Assembly: GCA_963767245.1 (NCBI GenBank)
Contig: CAVYDG010000023.1
Location: 253,064-317,063, forward strand
Length of the DNA: 64,000 nucleotides
DNA from: Roseiarcus sp963767245
GTDB taxonomy: Bacteria > Pseudomonadota > Alphaproteobacteria > Rhizobiales > Beijerinckiaceae
Reading direction: 5' to 3'
Under the pieces are notes generated by a model. The model worked only from the letters and a program-made list of their open reading frames with translations. It was not told the DNA's origin and ran no database searches. Position numbers and translations under genes: made by a program. Numbering within the stretch: the first letter of the stretch is position 1; every line of letters starts with the position of its first letter. This document shows positions 8,661-16,250 of this stretch, piece after piece.

Positions 8661-8979
8661 GCGCGCGTCCGGCCTCGCCGTCCGGGAGATCCTCCTCGTC
8701 CTCATGGAAGTCGAGAGCGACCAATTCGCGAAGCGCCGCGAGCGCCGGGCGTGCGTCGTGCCCCTTGGCGCGAAAATGCAGGACAGTCCCCTTCGCCGCC
8801 TTTACCGCCATCACCTTGACAATGCTCTTCGCGTCGACCCAGGGCCCACTCGCCGTCAGCCCGACCTCGATATGCGCCTTGAAAGTCTTGGCGAGCTTGG
8901 TGAGCTTCACCGACGGACGGGCGTGCAGCCCGATCGAGTTCGTCAGCAGAACCGAAACGGTCGCGGTCATCTCATCCAT
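8653..8979 (-). CDS. HPr-family phosphocarrier, Dha-dedicated
   Basis: A 108-aa HPr. The phospho-accepting His is in SIGLHARPSVKLTKLAKTF near residue 19, and the second half keeps the DAKSIVKVMAVKAAKGT helix. There is an acidic C-terminal tail (DFHEDEEDLPDGEA) beyond the usual 85-90 residues. The Ser46 region reads DAKSIVKV, so a kinase-regulated Ser cannot be excluded. It lies between DhaM and enzyme I and should carry phosphate from enzyme I to DhaM. A 94-bp gap with no gene separates it from dhaM. Confidence 0.9.
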   Translation of the reverse strand: MDEMTATVSVLLTNSIGLHARPSVKLTKLAKTFKAHIEVGLTASGPWVDAKSIVKVMAVKAAKGTVLHFRAKGHDARPALAALRELVALDFHEDEEDLPDGEAGRAHG

Positions 8980-9073
8980 GCGAGGGTCTCAATCCTGCCG
9001 GCGGGTCGCGCCGGGTGCGAGAAGGCGCGCCGAGAAAGATCTCCGACGCCGAACCCTGGCCGCGCCGTCGCGG

Positions 9074-9460
9074 TCATGCGGACAATTCCTCGGCCGTGCG
9101 CCGCACCACGGCGAGGCTCGCGCCGCCTGAGGCCTCGGTCGCGGCGATCACCGCGCCCTCGACGATCGGCGCATTGCAGACCACCACATACCCGCGCTTG
9201 TCCTCGGGCAGCATCTCGATCGCCATCTCGCTATTGGTCTCCGCGCCGCCAAGATCGACGAATATGGCGACGCCCGCCTCCGACCAGGCGCGGTGGATGG
9301 CGTCGCTGATCGCTTCGAAGCTTGTCCCGAGACCGCCGACCGGATTGCCGCCTGTCCAGGCGAGCGGGACGTCCTTTCCGACCATCTGGCGCACCATATC
9401 GGCGGCGCCTTCGGCGACTTTGGGCGAATGGGACACGATGACGATGCCGACATTGGCCAT
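9074..9460 (-). CDS. dhaM: Dihydroxyacetone kinase phosphotransfer subunit DhaM (EIIA-Man fold)
   Basis: A 128-aa stand-alone DhaM domain. It receives phosphate from HPr on the N-terminal His of VGIVIVSHSPKVAEG and recharges the ADP held by DhaL. The GGxETN-type segment (DLGGAETNSEMAIEML) and the GAVIAATEASGG segment are typical of the fold. The start at 9460 overlaps the dhaL stop by one base (TGATG). E. coli DhaM has HPr and enzyme I-like domains fused behind it; here these are separate genes downstream. Confidence 0.9.
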   Translation of the reverse strand: MANVGIVIVSHSPKVAEGAADMVRQMVGKDVPLAWTGGNPVGGLGTSFEAISDAIHRAWSEAGVAIFVDLGGAETNSEMAIEMLPEDKRGYVVVCNAPIVEGAVIAATEASGGASLAVVRRTAEELSA

Positions 9461-10125
9461 CAGGCGTCTCCGAGTTCGTCGCAAAGCGTCGCGATCATCA
9501 GCGACGATGAGCGCGCCCCGGGATCCATGTGCCCGATCGAGCGCTCGCCGAGAAAAGACGCGCGGCCGCGCGTCGCCCGCATCGGCGCGGTCGCCAACGC
9601 CGCGCGGGCCGCAGTCTCCCTGATGGCGGCAAGATCTGCGCCTGCAGCGAACGCCTCGTAGCTGGGAACAAGCACATCGAGCATTGTCTTCTGACCGGCA
9701 TCGCTCTTGCCGCGCGCCTTGACGGCGCTGATCGCCGCGGCGAGTGCTTTCACCGCCTCGGACCGCGACGGTTCCGCCGGAAGCTCCTTCGCCAGCGCCA
9801 GAAACAGCGTCCCGTAGAGCGGACCCGAGGCGCCGCCGACCTTCATCACCAGCTTCGTGCCAACGGCTTTGACGAGATCGGGCAGGCTCATGCCCGAAAG
9901 CGCCTCCAGGTCCTCGAGCACCGTCTCGAATCCCCTTTTCATGTTATGGCCGTGATCGCCGTCGCCGATCGCGGAGTTGAGCGCGGTCAGTTCGTCGACG
10001 TGGGCGACGACGCACCCCGCGATCGCCGCCACGAGCTTCCTCTTCCGGCCGGCGTCGAGCCGCAGGACCGAGTCCGGGAGGCTCGCCGTTTTTCCGTGCG
10101 CGACCATCATCTCGACCTGCCTCAC
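9460..10125 (-). CDS. dhaL: Dihydroxyacetone kinase ADP-binding subunit DhaL
   Basis: A 221-aa DhaL subunit that holds Mg-ADP as a fixed cofactor. The metal-binding Asp cluster is seen in NSAIGDGDHGHNMKRGF, and the nucleotide-contact segments in GGASGPLYGTLF and RGRASFLGERSIGHMDPGA. The start overlaps the stop of the fused kinase by four bases (ATGA). It is followed directly by dhaM, so the PTS-type trio DhaL-DhaM plus DhaK is complete within the operon, although dhaK comes last. Confidence 0.91.
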   Translation of the reverse strand: MRQVEMMVAHGKTASLPDSVLRLDAGRKRKLVAAIAGCVVAHVDELTALNSAIGDGDHGHNMKRGFETVLEDLEALSGMSLPDLVKAVGTKLVMKVGGASGPLYGTLFLALAKELPAEPSRSEAVKALAAAISAVKARGKSDAGQKTMLDVLVPSYEAFAAGADLAAIRETAARAALATAPMRATRGRASFLGERSIGHMDPGARSSSLMIATLCDELGDA

Positions 10126-11783
10126 GCGGGCGACAACCTTTCGGCGCTTCGAGCGCGGGCAGCGGCGGCCTCAAAGACCACGGCGACCGCCACCGCTCCC
10201 GGATCGGCTACGCCGGCCAAATCCCGCGATGCGAGATAGCTCGAGCGGCCGGCGCGCGCCTTGGTCATTCCGGCCGTGGCGGCGGCGCCGTCGCGGGCGG
10301 CGCCAGCCGCCGCCGCCAGGTCGCCTCCGGTTTCCAGGACGTCGATCGCGGGAAGCAAAGCGTCAAGCAAGGTGCGATCGCCCCGATTTGCACCGCCGTA
10401 GAATTTCATCCGCTCGGCTCCCGCCCGCAAAGCCGAGGGCCATTGCATTCCACTCGCCAAGGCGTGGCCGGTAGCAGCGGCAAGAATGGACAGAAGGACG
10501 CCGCTCGACCCGCCCATCGACCCGGACAGTCGTTCCGCAAGCGCCGTACACATTTTCGCCGAATCGTCGAGCGGGAGAGCATCAAGTTCGGCCAGAACCG
10601 TTCGAGCCGCGGCAGCGAAGGTTGTTCCGGTGTCGCCGTCGCCAATTCTCGCGTCGAGAGCGTTGAGTTCCGCTTCTCGCTTGATCAGGGCCCGGCAGAT
10701 CGCATCAAGCATCTGCCGCGCTTGCGGATTGTCACTTGCGATTTCCTTGCCGCGTTGAGCTGCGGCGACCGAAGCAAGGATTTCGACTTTGCGCGTCCCG
10801 TGGACCGGCGGCCATGCCGGCGCGTCGCATTCCGACGTCAGCGCATCGACCAGTTGATCGTCGACCGGCAGAACCGAGAGGGAGACGCCTTTCATGTCGA
10901 GCGCGGTCATCAGGCGCGCCGGGCCCAGGACCAACCGGGCGCGCCGGCCAAGGGACGTTTCTAGCATCGCCTTGGCGAAGACCGCCATTTCGAGGTCCGG
11001 CGCGCCGCCCAGATTGTTGATCAGAAGGGCGACCGCGCCCGACGGCGGGATGAACCGGCCGAGCCTCTTCGCCATCAATTCCGCGACCGCGTCGGCGGTC
11101 GGGAGATCGATCCTCTCGACGCCCGGCTCGCCATGAATTCCGAGCCCAAGCTCCGCCTGTCCGGCGTCGAGCCGCGCATGCGCCTTCTGACCCGGGATCG
11201 AGCAGGTTGTCGTTGCAATGCCAAGGCTCTTGGTCGCCCCCGCGACGCGGGCGGCGATGGCGGCGACCGTCTCGAGATCGGCCCCGGCTTCCGCGGCGCT
11301 GCCGGCGATCTTGTGAACAAAGAGCGTGCCTGCGATGCCGCGCGGCTGGGCGAAATCCTCAAGCGCAATATCGTCGGCGACGATGACCATCTCGACCTTC
11401 AGTCCAGCCGCCCGCGCGCGCTCGGCGGCGAGACCAAAATTGAGGCGGTCGCCCGAGTAGTTCTTGACGATCAACAGGCACCCCTCCTCGCCCGTCACCG
11501 CCAAAATCGCCGCGTGTACGGCATCGACGGTCGGGGAAGCGAATATCTCGCCGCAGACCGCAGCGGTCAGGGCGCCCCGGCCGACGAACCCCGCATGCGC
11601 CGGCTCGTGCCCCGAGCCTCCTCCCGAAACGAGCGCCACCCGGCTGCGGTCCCAGTCGGCGCGAACGACAACTTTGATATTCGGAAAGCCATCGAGCCGC
11701 GCCAGCGCACGCGGCGACGTGGCCAGAAGACCGTCAATCGCATCGGTCACGATCGCGTCCCGCGCATTCATGAAATGAGTCAT
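10122..11783 (-). CDS. Fused DhaK-DhaL kinase (ATP-type dihydroxyacetone/ketose kinase)
   Basis: A 553-aa two-domain kinase, the size of the Citrobacter freundii ATP-dependent enzyme. The DhaK half has VSGGGSGHEPAHAGFVG, KNYSGDRLNF and the covalent-His motif GLGIHGEPGVERI. The DhaL half has NALDARIGDGDTGTTF, SMGGSSGVLLS and the SSYLASRDLAGVADPGA end. ATG at 11783 is chosen because it forms an ATGA overlap with a 43-aa frame upstream and starts at the conserved domain. Related two-domain enzymes phosphorylate dihydroxyacetone, or L- or D-erythrulose in erythritol pathways, so a tetrulose substrate is possible. Having both kinase types in one operon is unusual. Confidence 0.88.
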   Translation of the reverse strand: MTHFMNARDAIVTDAIDGLLATSPRALARLDGFPNIKVVVRADWDRSRVALVSGGGSGHEPAHAGFVGRGALTAAVCGEIFASPTVDAVHAAILAVTGEEGCLLIVKNYSGDRLNFGLAAERARAAGLKVEMVIVADDIALEDFAQPRGIAGTLFVHKIAGSAAEAGADLETVAAIAARVAGATKSLGIATTTCSIPGQKAHARLDAGQAELGLGIHGEPGVERIDLPTADAVAELMAKRLGRFIPPSGAVALLINNLGGAPDLEMAVFAKAMLETSLGRRARLVLGPARLMTALDMKGVSLSVLPVDDQLVDALTSECDAPAWPPVHGTRKVEILASVAAAQRGKEIASDNPQARQMLDAICRALIKREAELNALDARIGDGDTGTTFAAAARTVLAELDALPLDDSAKMCTALAERLSGSMGGSSGVLLSILAAATGHALASGMQWPSALRAGAERMKFYGGANRGDRTLLDALLPAIDVLETGGDLAAAAGAARDGAAATAGMTKARAGRSSYLASRDLAGVADPGAVAVAVVFEAAAARARSAERLSPA

Positions 11784-11911
11784 ATCGCCGCCGCCTCGCG
11801 CCTGCGGCGCTCGATCGTTTGGCCGAGCGTCGCCAGTTCGGGCGCGCCGGTGATCGCCTGCCCGGCCGCCGCCGCAGTCAGCGATCTCAGGATGAGGGAA
11901 TCGCGGGACAT
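11780..11911 (-). CDS. Possible 43-aa peptide between ABC ATPase and fused kinase
   Basis: A 43-codon frame that starts 10 nt after the ATPase stop and ends in an ATGA overlap with the fused kinase. The product begins MSRDSLILRSLTAAAAGQAI and ends in a basic stretch, TIERRRREAAAI. I know no family for it. The tight spacing, like that of its neighbours, is the only argument for translation; it may simply deliver ribosomes to the kinase start. No clear Shine-Dalgarno sequence is seen. Confidence 0.35.
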   Translation of the reverse strand: MSRDSLILRSLTAAAAGQAITGAPELATLGQTIERRRREAAAI

Positions 11912-11921
11912 GGCTCACGTC

Positions 11922-12944
11922 TCACTGGGCAGAGAGGGCGATGCGTTGCCCGGATGCATCGAAGTAGAGAGGATCGATGAGCTGCAACCCGACCTCCTGA
12001 CCCGCGGAAAGCGGCTGATGAGGATCAGCCAGCGTGACGAGGGGCTGGCCGTTGTAGTCGAGATGGACGTGGTTCTGATCGCCGAGATGCTCGATCCGGC
12101 GAACCTGCCCCACCGGACCGCCATTCGGCTTGGCAATCAGGAGATGCTCCGTCCGCACGCCGATCGTCTTGGTGTTGCGCGGCATCGCCGCCCCGGGCAG
12201 GAGCTCAGCCGGCAGGAGATTGATCTGCGGCGTCCCGAGCCGGGTCGCGACATAGATGTCGTGTGGATTCTCGTAGATCTCGCGCGGCGTCCCGACCTGG
12301 AGCAGCCTTCCGTCGCGCAGGACGCCGATGCGGCTCGCCATGGTCATCGCCTCGATCTGGTCGTGGGTGACGTAGAGGATCGTGGCGCCAAGCTCGACCT
12401 GGATGCGCTTCAGTTCGAGGCGCAACTCGGCGCGCAATTTGGCGTCGAGGGAGGAGAGCGGTTCGTCCATGAGATAGATTGCGGGCTCGCGGACAAGCGC
12501 GCGGCCGATGGCGACGCGCTGCATCTCGCCGCCTGAGAGACGGGTCGCGCGGTTGTCCAGCTTGCTGGAGATGTGCAGAAGCTCCGCGATCGCCTGGACG
12601 CGCTCGCGCACCTGGGCCTCGGGGATCCGCCGCGCCGGCGAACGCAGCGGGAAAGCGAGGTTGTCGTAGACCGTGAGGTGCGGGTAGAGCGAATATTGCT
12701 GGAAGACAAAGGCGACATCGCGCGTCGCCGGCGGCTCTCTGGTCATGTCCTGGCCGTCGATCGAAATCGCGCCGTCATCCGGACATTCGAGGCCGGCGAT
12801 TAGCCGCAGCGTCGTTGTCTTCCCGGCGCCAGTGGGACCGAGCAGGACCACGAACTCGCCATTGGCGATGTCGAACGACAGATCGCGTACGGCCTCGATT
12901 TCGTCGAAGCGCTTGCTCACATGGCGAACGAGGATTTCAGCCAT
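11922..12944 (-). CDS. Glycerol-type ABC importer ATPase (GlpS/GlpT-like), second
   Basis: A 340-aa MalK-type ATPase. Walker A is GPTGAGKTTTLR, the signature is LSGGEMQRVAIGRAL, Walker B is IYLMDEPLSSLD, and the H-loop is YVTHDQIEAM. A C-terminal TOBE-like regulatory region (GVRTEHLLI, LGDQNHVHLDYNGQPL) follows. The start at 12944 overlaps the preceding ATPase by 8 nt. In the rhizobial glpSTPQUV system two different ATPases, GlpS and GlpT, serve the permease pair, and this gene and its neighbour match that pattern. Which is S and which is T is not assigned. It energises uptake at the inner membrane. Confidence 0.87.
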   Translation of the reverse strand: MAEILVRHVSKRFDEIEAVRDLSFDIANGEFVVLLGPTGAGKTTTLRLIAGLECPDDGAISIDGQDMTREPPATRDVAFVFQQYSLYPHLTVYDNLAFPLRSPARRIPEAQVRERVQAIAELLHISSKLDNRATRLSGGEMQRVAIGRALVREPAIYLMDEPLSSLDAKLRAELRLELKRIQVELGATILYVTHDQIEAMTMASRIGVLRDGRLLQVGTPREIYENPHDIYVATRLGTPQINLLPAELLPGAAMPRNTKTIGVRTEHLLIAKPNGGPVGQVRRIEHLGDQNHVHLDYNGQPLVTLADPHQPLSAGQEVGLQLIDPLYFDASGQRIALSAQ

Positions 12945-14034
12945 GACCCGCGCCCTCGTAAAGCGCGCTCCGGGTCGCGCGTCCGGTCGTTGCGTCGAAC
13001 ACCACCAGCCGCTGTGATTGGAACGCAAGACCCACTGGCTCGCCGAACCGGACCGTGGCGGACGCCGGCAGTCGCGCCTTGATCCGGCCCTGCTCGATAT
13101 CGATCGTGACGATCTGCGTCGTGCCGAGATATTCGGCGCCGAAAACCCGGCCGCGGATGGCGCCGGAATTGGACAGGGTGACATGCTCCGGGCGGACCCC
13201 GAGCGCCAGCGGCCCGCTGATCCCGTCCTCCTGCATTTCAGGCACCGCGATACTCGCGTCCTGAAGGCGGACAGCGCGGTCGCCGCGCTGGAGTTTGCCC
13301 TCGAAGCGGATGAAGTTCATCGACGGCGAGCCGATGAAATCAGCGACGAACATGCTGTTCGGCCGGTCGTAGATCTCTTGCGGCGTGGCGACCTGCTCGA
13401 CCACTCCGCGATTCATGACCAGGATCCGGTCGGCCATCGACATCGCCTCGAGCTGGTCATGGGTGACATAGACCGTGGTCGCCCCAATCCGGTCGTGGAG
13501 GTCACGCAGCTCATCGCACATGATGCGGCGAAACTCGGCGTCAAGTGCGCCCAGCGGCTCGTCCATGAGAAAAGCCTTGGGCCGGCGGACGATGGCGCGG
13601 CCGAGGGCGACGCGCTGCCGGTCGCCGCCCGCGAGCTTCGAAACCTTGCTGGAGAGAAGATGCTCAATGCGCAACAGCCGCGCGGCCTCGCGGACCTGCT
13701 TGCGGATCTCGTCGCGAGCGACGCCCTCGCACTTCAGCGGAAAACCGATGTTCTGTGCGACGTTCATGTGCGGATAGAGGGCGAAGAGCTGGAAGACGAA
13801 GGCGATGTCGCGCTCCGCCGCGCGACGAAGCGTGACATCTTCGCTGTCCAGCAGAATCCTGCCTTCGGTCGGCAGCTCGAGGCCAGCGATCATCCTGAGC
13901 GTCGTCGTCTTGCCGCAGCCCGACGGTCCCAGCATGACGAAAAAGGAGCGATCCTCGATCACGAAACTCGAATTCTGGACGGCGACGAAGCCTTGGAAGA
14001 CCTTGTGCAGCCCCTCGACGCGGATCTCCGCCAT
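12937..14034 (-). CDS. Glycerol-type ABC importer ATPase (GlpS/GlpT-like), first
   Basis: A 365-aa MalK-type ATPase with Walker A GPSGCGKTTTLRM, Walker B AFLMDEPLGALD and H-loop YVTHDQLEAM. The ABC signature is atypical: KLAGGDRQRVALGRA, with Asp where the consensus LSGGQ has Gln. A TOBE-type tail with LGVRPEHVTL and FGAEYLGTTQ follows. It starts 9 nt after glpU and overlaps the second ATPase. With two ATPases per transporter, one altered signature may mean an asymmetric heterodimer with one weaker site; that is an inference. Confidence 0.87.
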   Translation of the reverse strand: MAEIRVEGLHKVFQGFVAVQNSSFVIEDRSFFVMLGPSGCGKTTTLRMIAGLELPTEGRILLDSEDVTLRRAAERDIAFVFQLFALYPHMNVAQNIGFPLKCEGVARDEIRKQVREAARLLRIEHLLSSKVSKLAGGDRQRVALGRAIVRRPKAFLMDEPLGALDAEFRRIMCDELRDLHDRIGATTVYVTHDQLEAMSMADRILVMNRGVVEQVATPQEIYDRPNSMFVADFIGSPSMNFIRFEGKLQRGDRAVRLQDASIAVPEMQEDGISGPLALGVRPEHVTLSNSGAIRGRVFGAEYLGTTQIVTIDIEQGRIKARLPASATVRFGEPVGLAFQSQRLVVFDATTGRATRSALYEGAGHG

Positions 14035-14043
14035 GGCGACGCC

Positions 14044-14247
14044 TCACTGCGGAAAGTGGCTGACGACGACGAACCCGAGCGTGCCGCCCAGGATCGTGAC
14101 GAACGAATAAGTGTAGAGATCGAGGAAAAACGGCTGCGTCAGCATTAATATCCCGACGCCGATCACGGCCATTGCGGTATTCTCCCACGGGCCGCGCCGA
14201 AACCAGTTCGTCCATCCTCGCCGTGTTGCGCCGCTCTGCACGCTCAT
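14044..14247 (-). CDS. glpU: Small membrane subunit of glycerol ABC importer, GlpU-like
   Basis: A 67-aa protein starting at the ATG complementary to 14245-14247, overlapping the preceding permease gene as ATGA. It has two hydrophobic segments, TAMAVIGVGILMLTQPFFLD and YTYSFVTILGGTLGFVVVS, after a basic, Trp-containing N-terminus (TRRGWTNWFRRGPWENT). This matches the small membrane protein (DUF2160-type) found in rhizobial glycerol uptake loci between the permeases and the other components. Its role is not known. It is the best marker that this transporter is of the Glp type rather than a generic sugar importer. Confidence 0.82.
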   Translation of the reverse strand: MSVQSGATRRGWTNWFRRGPWENTAMAVIGVGILMLTQPFFLDLYTYSFVTILGGTLGFVVVSHFPQ

Positions 14248-15197
14248 TTGCGCACCGCCCCGAACGTGATTCCGCGCAGCAGATGCTTTCTCAGCGCGAC
14301 GGTGAAAATCACGATTGGCAGCAGAAAAAGGCTCGTTCCGGCCGCGACCGCGGGCCAGTTCTGCCCGCCCTCGCCGATGATGAAGGGAATGAAGGGCGGC
14401 ATGGTTTGCGCGTCCGAGCTCGTCAGCAGGAGATTGAACGCATATTCGTTCCACGAGAAAATCAGGCAGAAAATCGCGGTCGCCGCGATCCCGGTCATTG
14501 CCTGCGGCAGCACCACTTTTCGAAAGGCCTGCAACCGGGTGTAGCCGTCGACAAGGGCTGCTTCTTCATACTCCCGCGGGATCTCGTCGATGAATCCCTT
14601 GAGCAGCCATACGGCAAGCGACAAGTTCACCGCCGTGTACAGGAGGATCATTCCGATCCTCGTATCGTAGAGGCCAAGCCAGCGATACATGATGTAAATC
14701 GGGACTGCGACGGCAATCGGCGGCATCATGCGGGTCGACAAAATGAAGAAAAGCAAATCGTCGGCCAACGGCACGCGAAAGCGCGAAAACCCGTAAGCCG
14801 CCAGCGTGCCGAGGAAGGTCGCGAGAATCATCGAGCCGAAGCCGATGATGAGCGAATTGAGGAACCGCTCGACCACCCGCGAGGGGCCGGCAATGACCAT
14901 ATCGCGGTCGCGGGCGAGCTTCTCGTACCAGGTTTGGGGTGGCGGCAGCTTGGCGATGAAATCAGGCGACTGATGCGTCTGCACCGTGAACAGGTCGACA
15001 AATCCTTCGAGCGTGGGCGTGAAGAACACTTTCGGCGGATAGGCGACCGCGTCTTCCTGCGACTTGAAAGCAGTCGCCCCGATCCACACCAGAGGCAGGA
15101 TGGTGACGATGGCGTAAAGAATGACGACGGCGCCGGCGAGCCAACGGGCAAGCGGCGACGGCTCCGAGAACGGGCGGGGCGGCGGGACCGCGGTCAT
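14244..15197 (-). CDS. glpQ: Glycerol-type ABC importer permease, GlpQ-like
   Basis: A 317-aa MalG-type permease with six predicted membrane spans. The ATP-coupling EAA loop is EEAALVDGYTRLQAFRKVVLPQAM. The start at 15197 gives an ATGA overlap with the upstream permease and sits just before the first membrane span (WLAGAVVILYAIVTILPLVW). A long periplasmic loop after the first span (TPTLEGFVDLFTVQTHQSPD onward) is typical of this pair. It forms the membrane channel with the next permease upstream. Confidence 0.87.
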   Translation of the reverse strand: MTAVPPPRPFSEPSPLARWLAGAVVILYAIVTILPLVWIGATAFKSQEDAVAYPPKVFFTPTLEGFVDLFTVQTHQSPDFIAKLPPPQTWYEKLARDRDMVIAGPSRVVERFLNSLIIGFGSMILATFLGTLAAYGFSRFRVPLADDLLFFILSTRMMPPIAVAVPIYIMYRWLGLYDTRIGMILLYTAVNLSLAVWLLKGFIDEIPREYEEAALVDGYTRLQAFRKVVLPQAMTGIAATAIFCLIFSWNEYAFNLLLTSSDAQTMPPFIPFIIGEGGQNWPAVAAGTSLFLLPIVIFTVALRKHLLRGITFGAVRK

Positions 15198-16153
15198 TGC
15201 TGTTTCACTCTGTTGAGCGCCTTCACGTAGATGTTGGCGGCGCCGAATATCGTGACGAAAAGGATCACGGCGAGCGCCGAGGCGTAGCCGGTCTCCCACT
15301 TCTCAAACGCGGCGCGCTTGAGCGTGATCGAGACCAGTTCCGTGGTCGATCCCGGTCCGCCGGAAGTGAGGAGATTAACCAGGTCGAACATCACGAACGC
15401 CTGGATCGCCTGGAACAGCACCGCAAGCATGAGGAAAGGGAGCACCATCGGCAATGTGATCGACCAGAATTGCCGCAGCGGTGACGCGCGGTCGACCTCA
15501 GCCGCCTCATAGATGTAATCAGGAATGGAGCGCAGGCCGGCGAGGCAGATCAGCATCACGTAGGGCGTCCACATCCAGGTGTTTACCAGCACGATCGTCC
15601 ATGGCGCGAGGGCCACGCTTCCGATCATGGTGAAAGAGCTCGGCGCGGCGCCGGTGAAGAAGCCGACGAGATAGTTGAACGGCCCGATCTGCGGCTGAAA
15701 CAAAAGGGTCCAGAAGTTGCCCACGACCGCCGGCGACAACATCATCGGCAAGAGGATGACGGTCGTCCAGAAGCTATGGCCGCGGAATTTCTGATTGATG
15801 AGCAGCGCCAGCCCGAGGCCGATCAGGATTTGCAGCGCGATCGTCCAAAAAACGAACCGCGCGGTGATCTGGAAGTTCGCCCAGAGATCCTCATCGGTCA
15901 GGATGTCGACATAATTGTCGAAGCCGATGAACCGGGCGGGGGTCGGCAGGTTGGCCATCATGCCGGTGAACGACAGCCGGATCGCCCAGATCAGCGGGAA
16001 GATGTTGATCGCCAGGAGCAACAGCATCGTTGGCAGGATGAATAGCCAGGCGACGGCGCGATCGGATAGTCCTCTCACCCGCCCGGCTACCGCCGCCGGC
16101 GTTCGCAAGGCGACTCCTTCGGCGATGCCTCTCGCATTGTTCGTCACCGTCAT
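15194..16153 (-). CDS. glpP: Glycerol-type ABC importer permease, GlpP-like
   Basis: A 319-aa MalF-type permease. It has six membrane spans beginning with WLFILPTMLLLLAINIFPLIW, and the EAA loop EAAEVDRASPLRQFWSITLPM. It is preceded by a 97-bp gap after the binding-protein gene; no hairpin was noted there, though such gaps often hold an attenuating stem-loop. It pairs with the GlpQ-like protein. Confidence 0.87.
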   Translation of the reverse strand: MTVTNNARGIAEGVALRTPAAVAGRVRGLSDRAVAWLFILPTMLLLLAINIFPLIWAIRLSFTGMMANLPTPARFIGFDNYVDILTDEDLWANFQITARFVFWTIALQILIGLGLALLINQKFRGHSFWTTVILLPMMLSPAVVGNFWTLLFQPQIGPFNYLVGFFTGAAPSSFTMIGSVALAPWTIVLVNTWMWTPYVMLICLAGLRSIPDYIYEAAEVDRASPLRQFWSITLPMVLPFLMLAVLFQAIQAFVMFDLVNLLTSGGPGSTTELVSITLKRAAFEKWETGYASALAVILFVTIFGAANIYVKALNRVKQQ

Positions 16154-16250
16154 GACCCTGCCCGCTCATGGACCAATCAAGTCTCCCCGGCGGCTTGCGA
16201 CGCCGGGGATGGGTCTCGGATAAAAACCGGACCTTTGGACCTTTGCGCGG

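Noticed and set aside
7158..8819. 553-codon open frame on the plus strand over the enzyme I gene
   Set aside because: It is the antisense of a clear enzyme I/HPr pair. Its product is Arg/Asp-rich with no domain, typical of a high-GC shadow frame.
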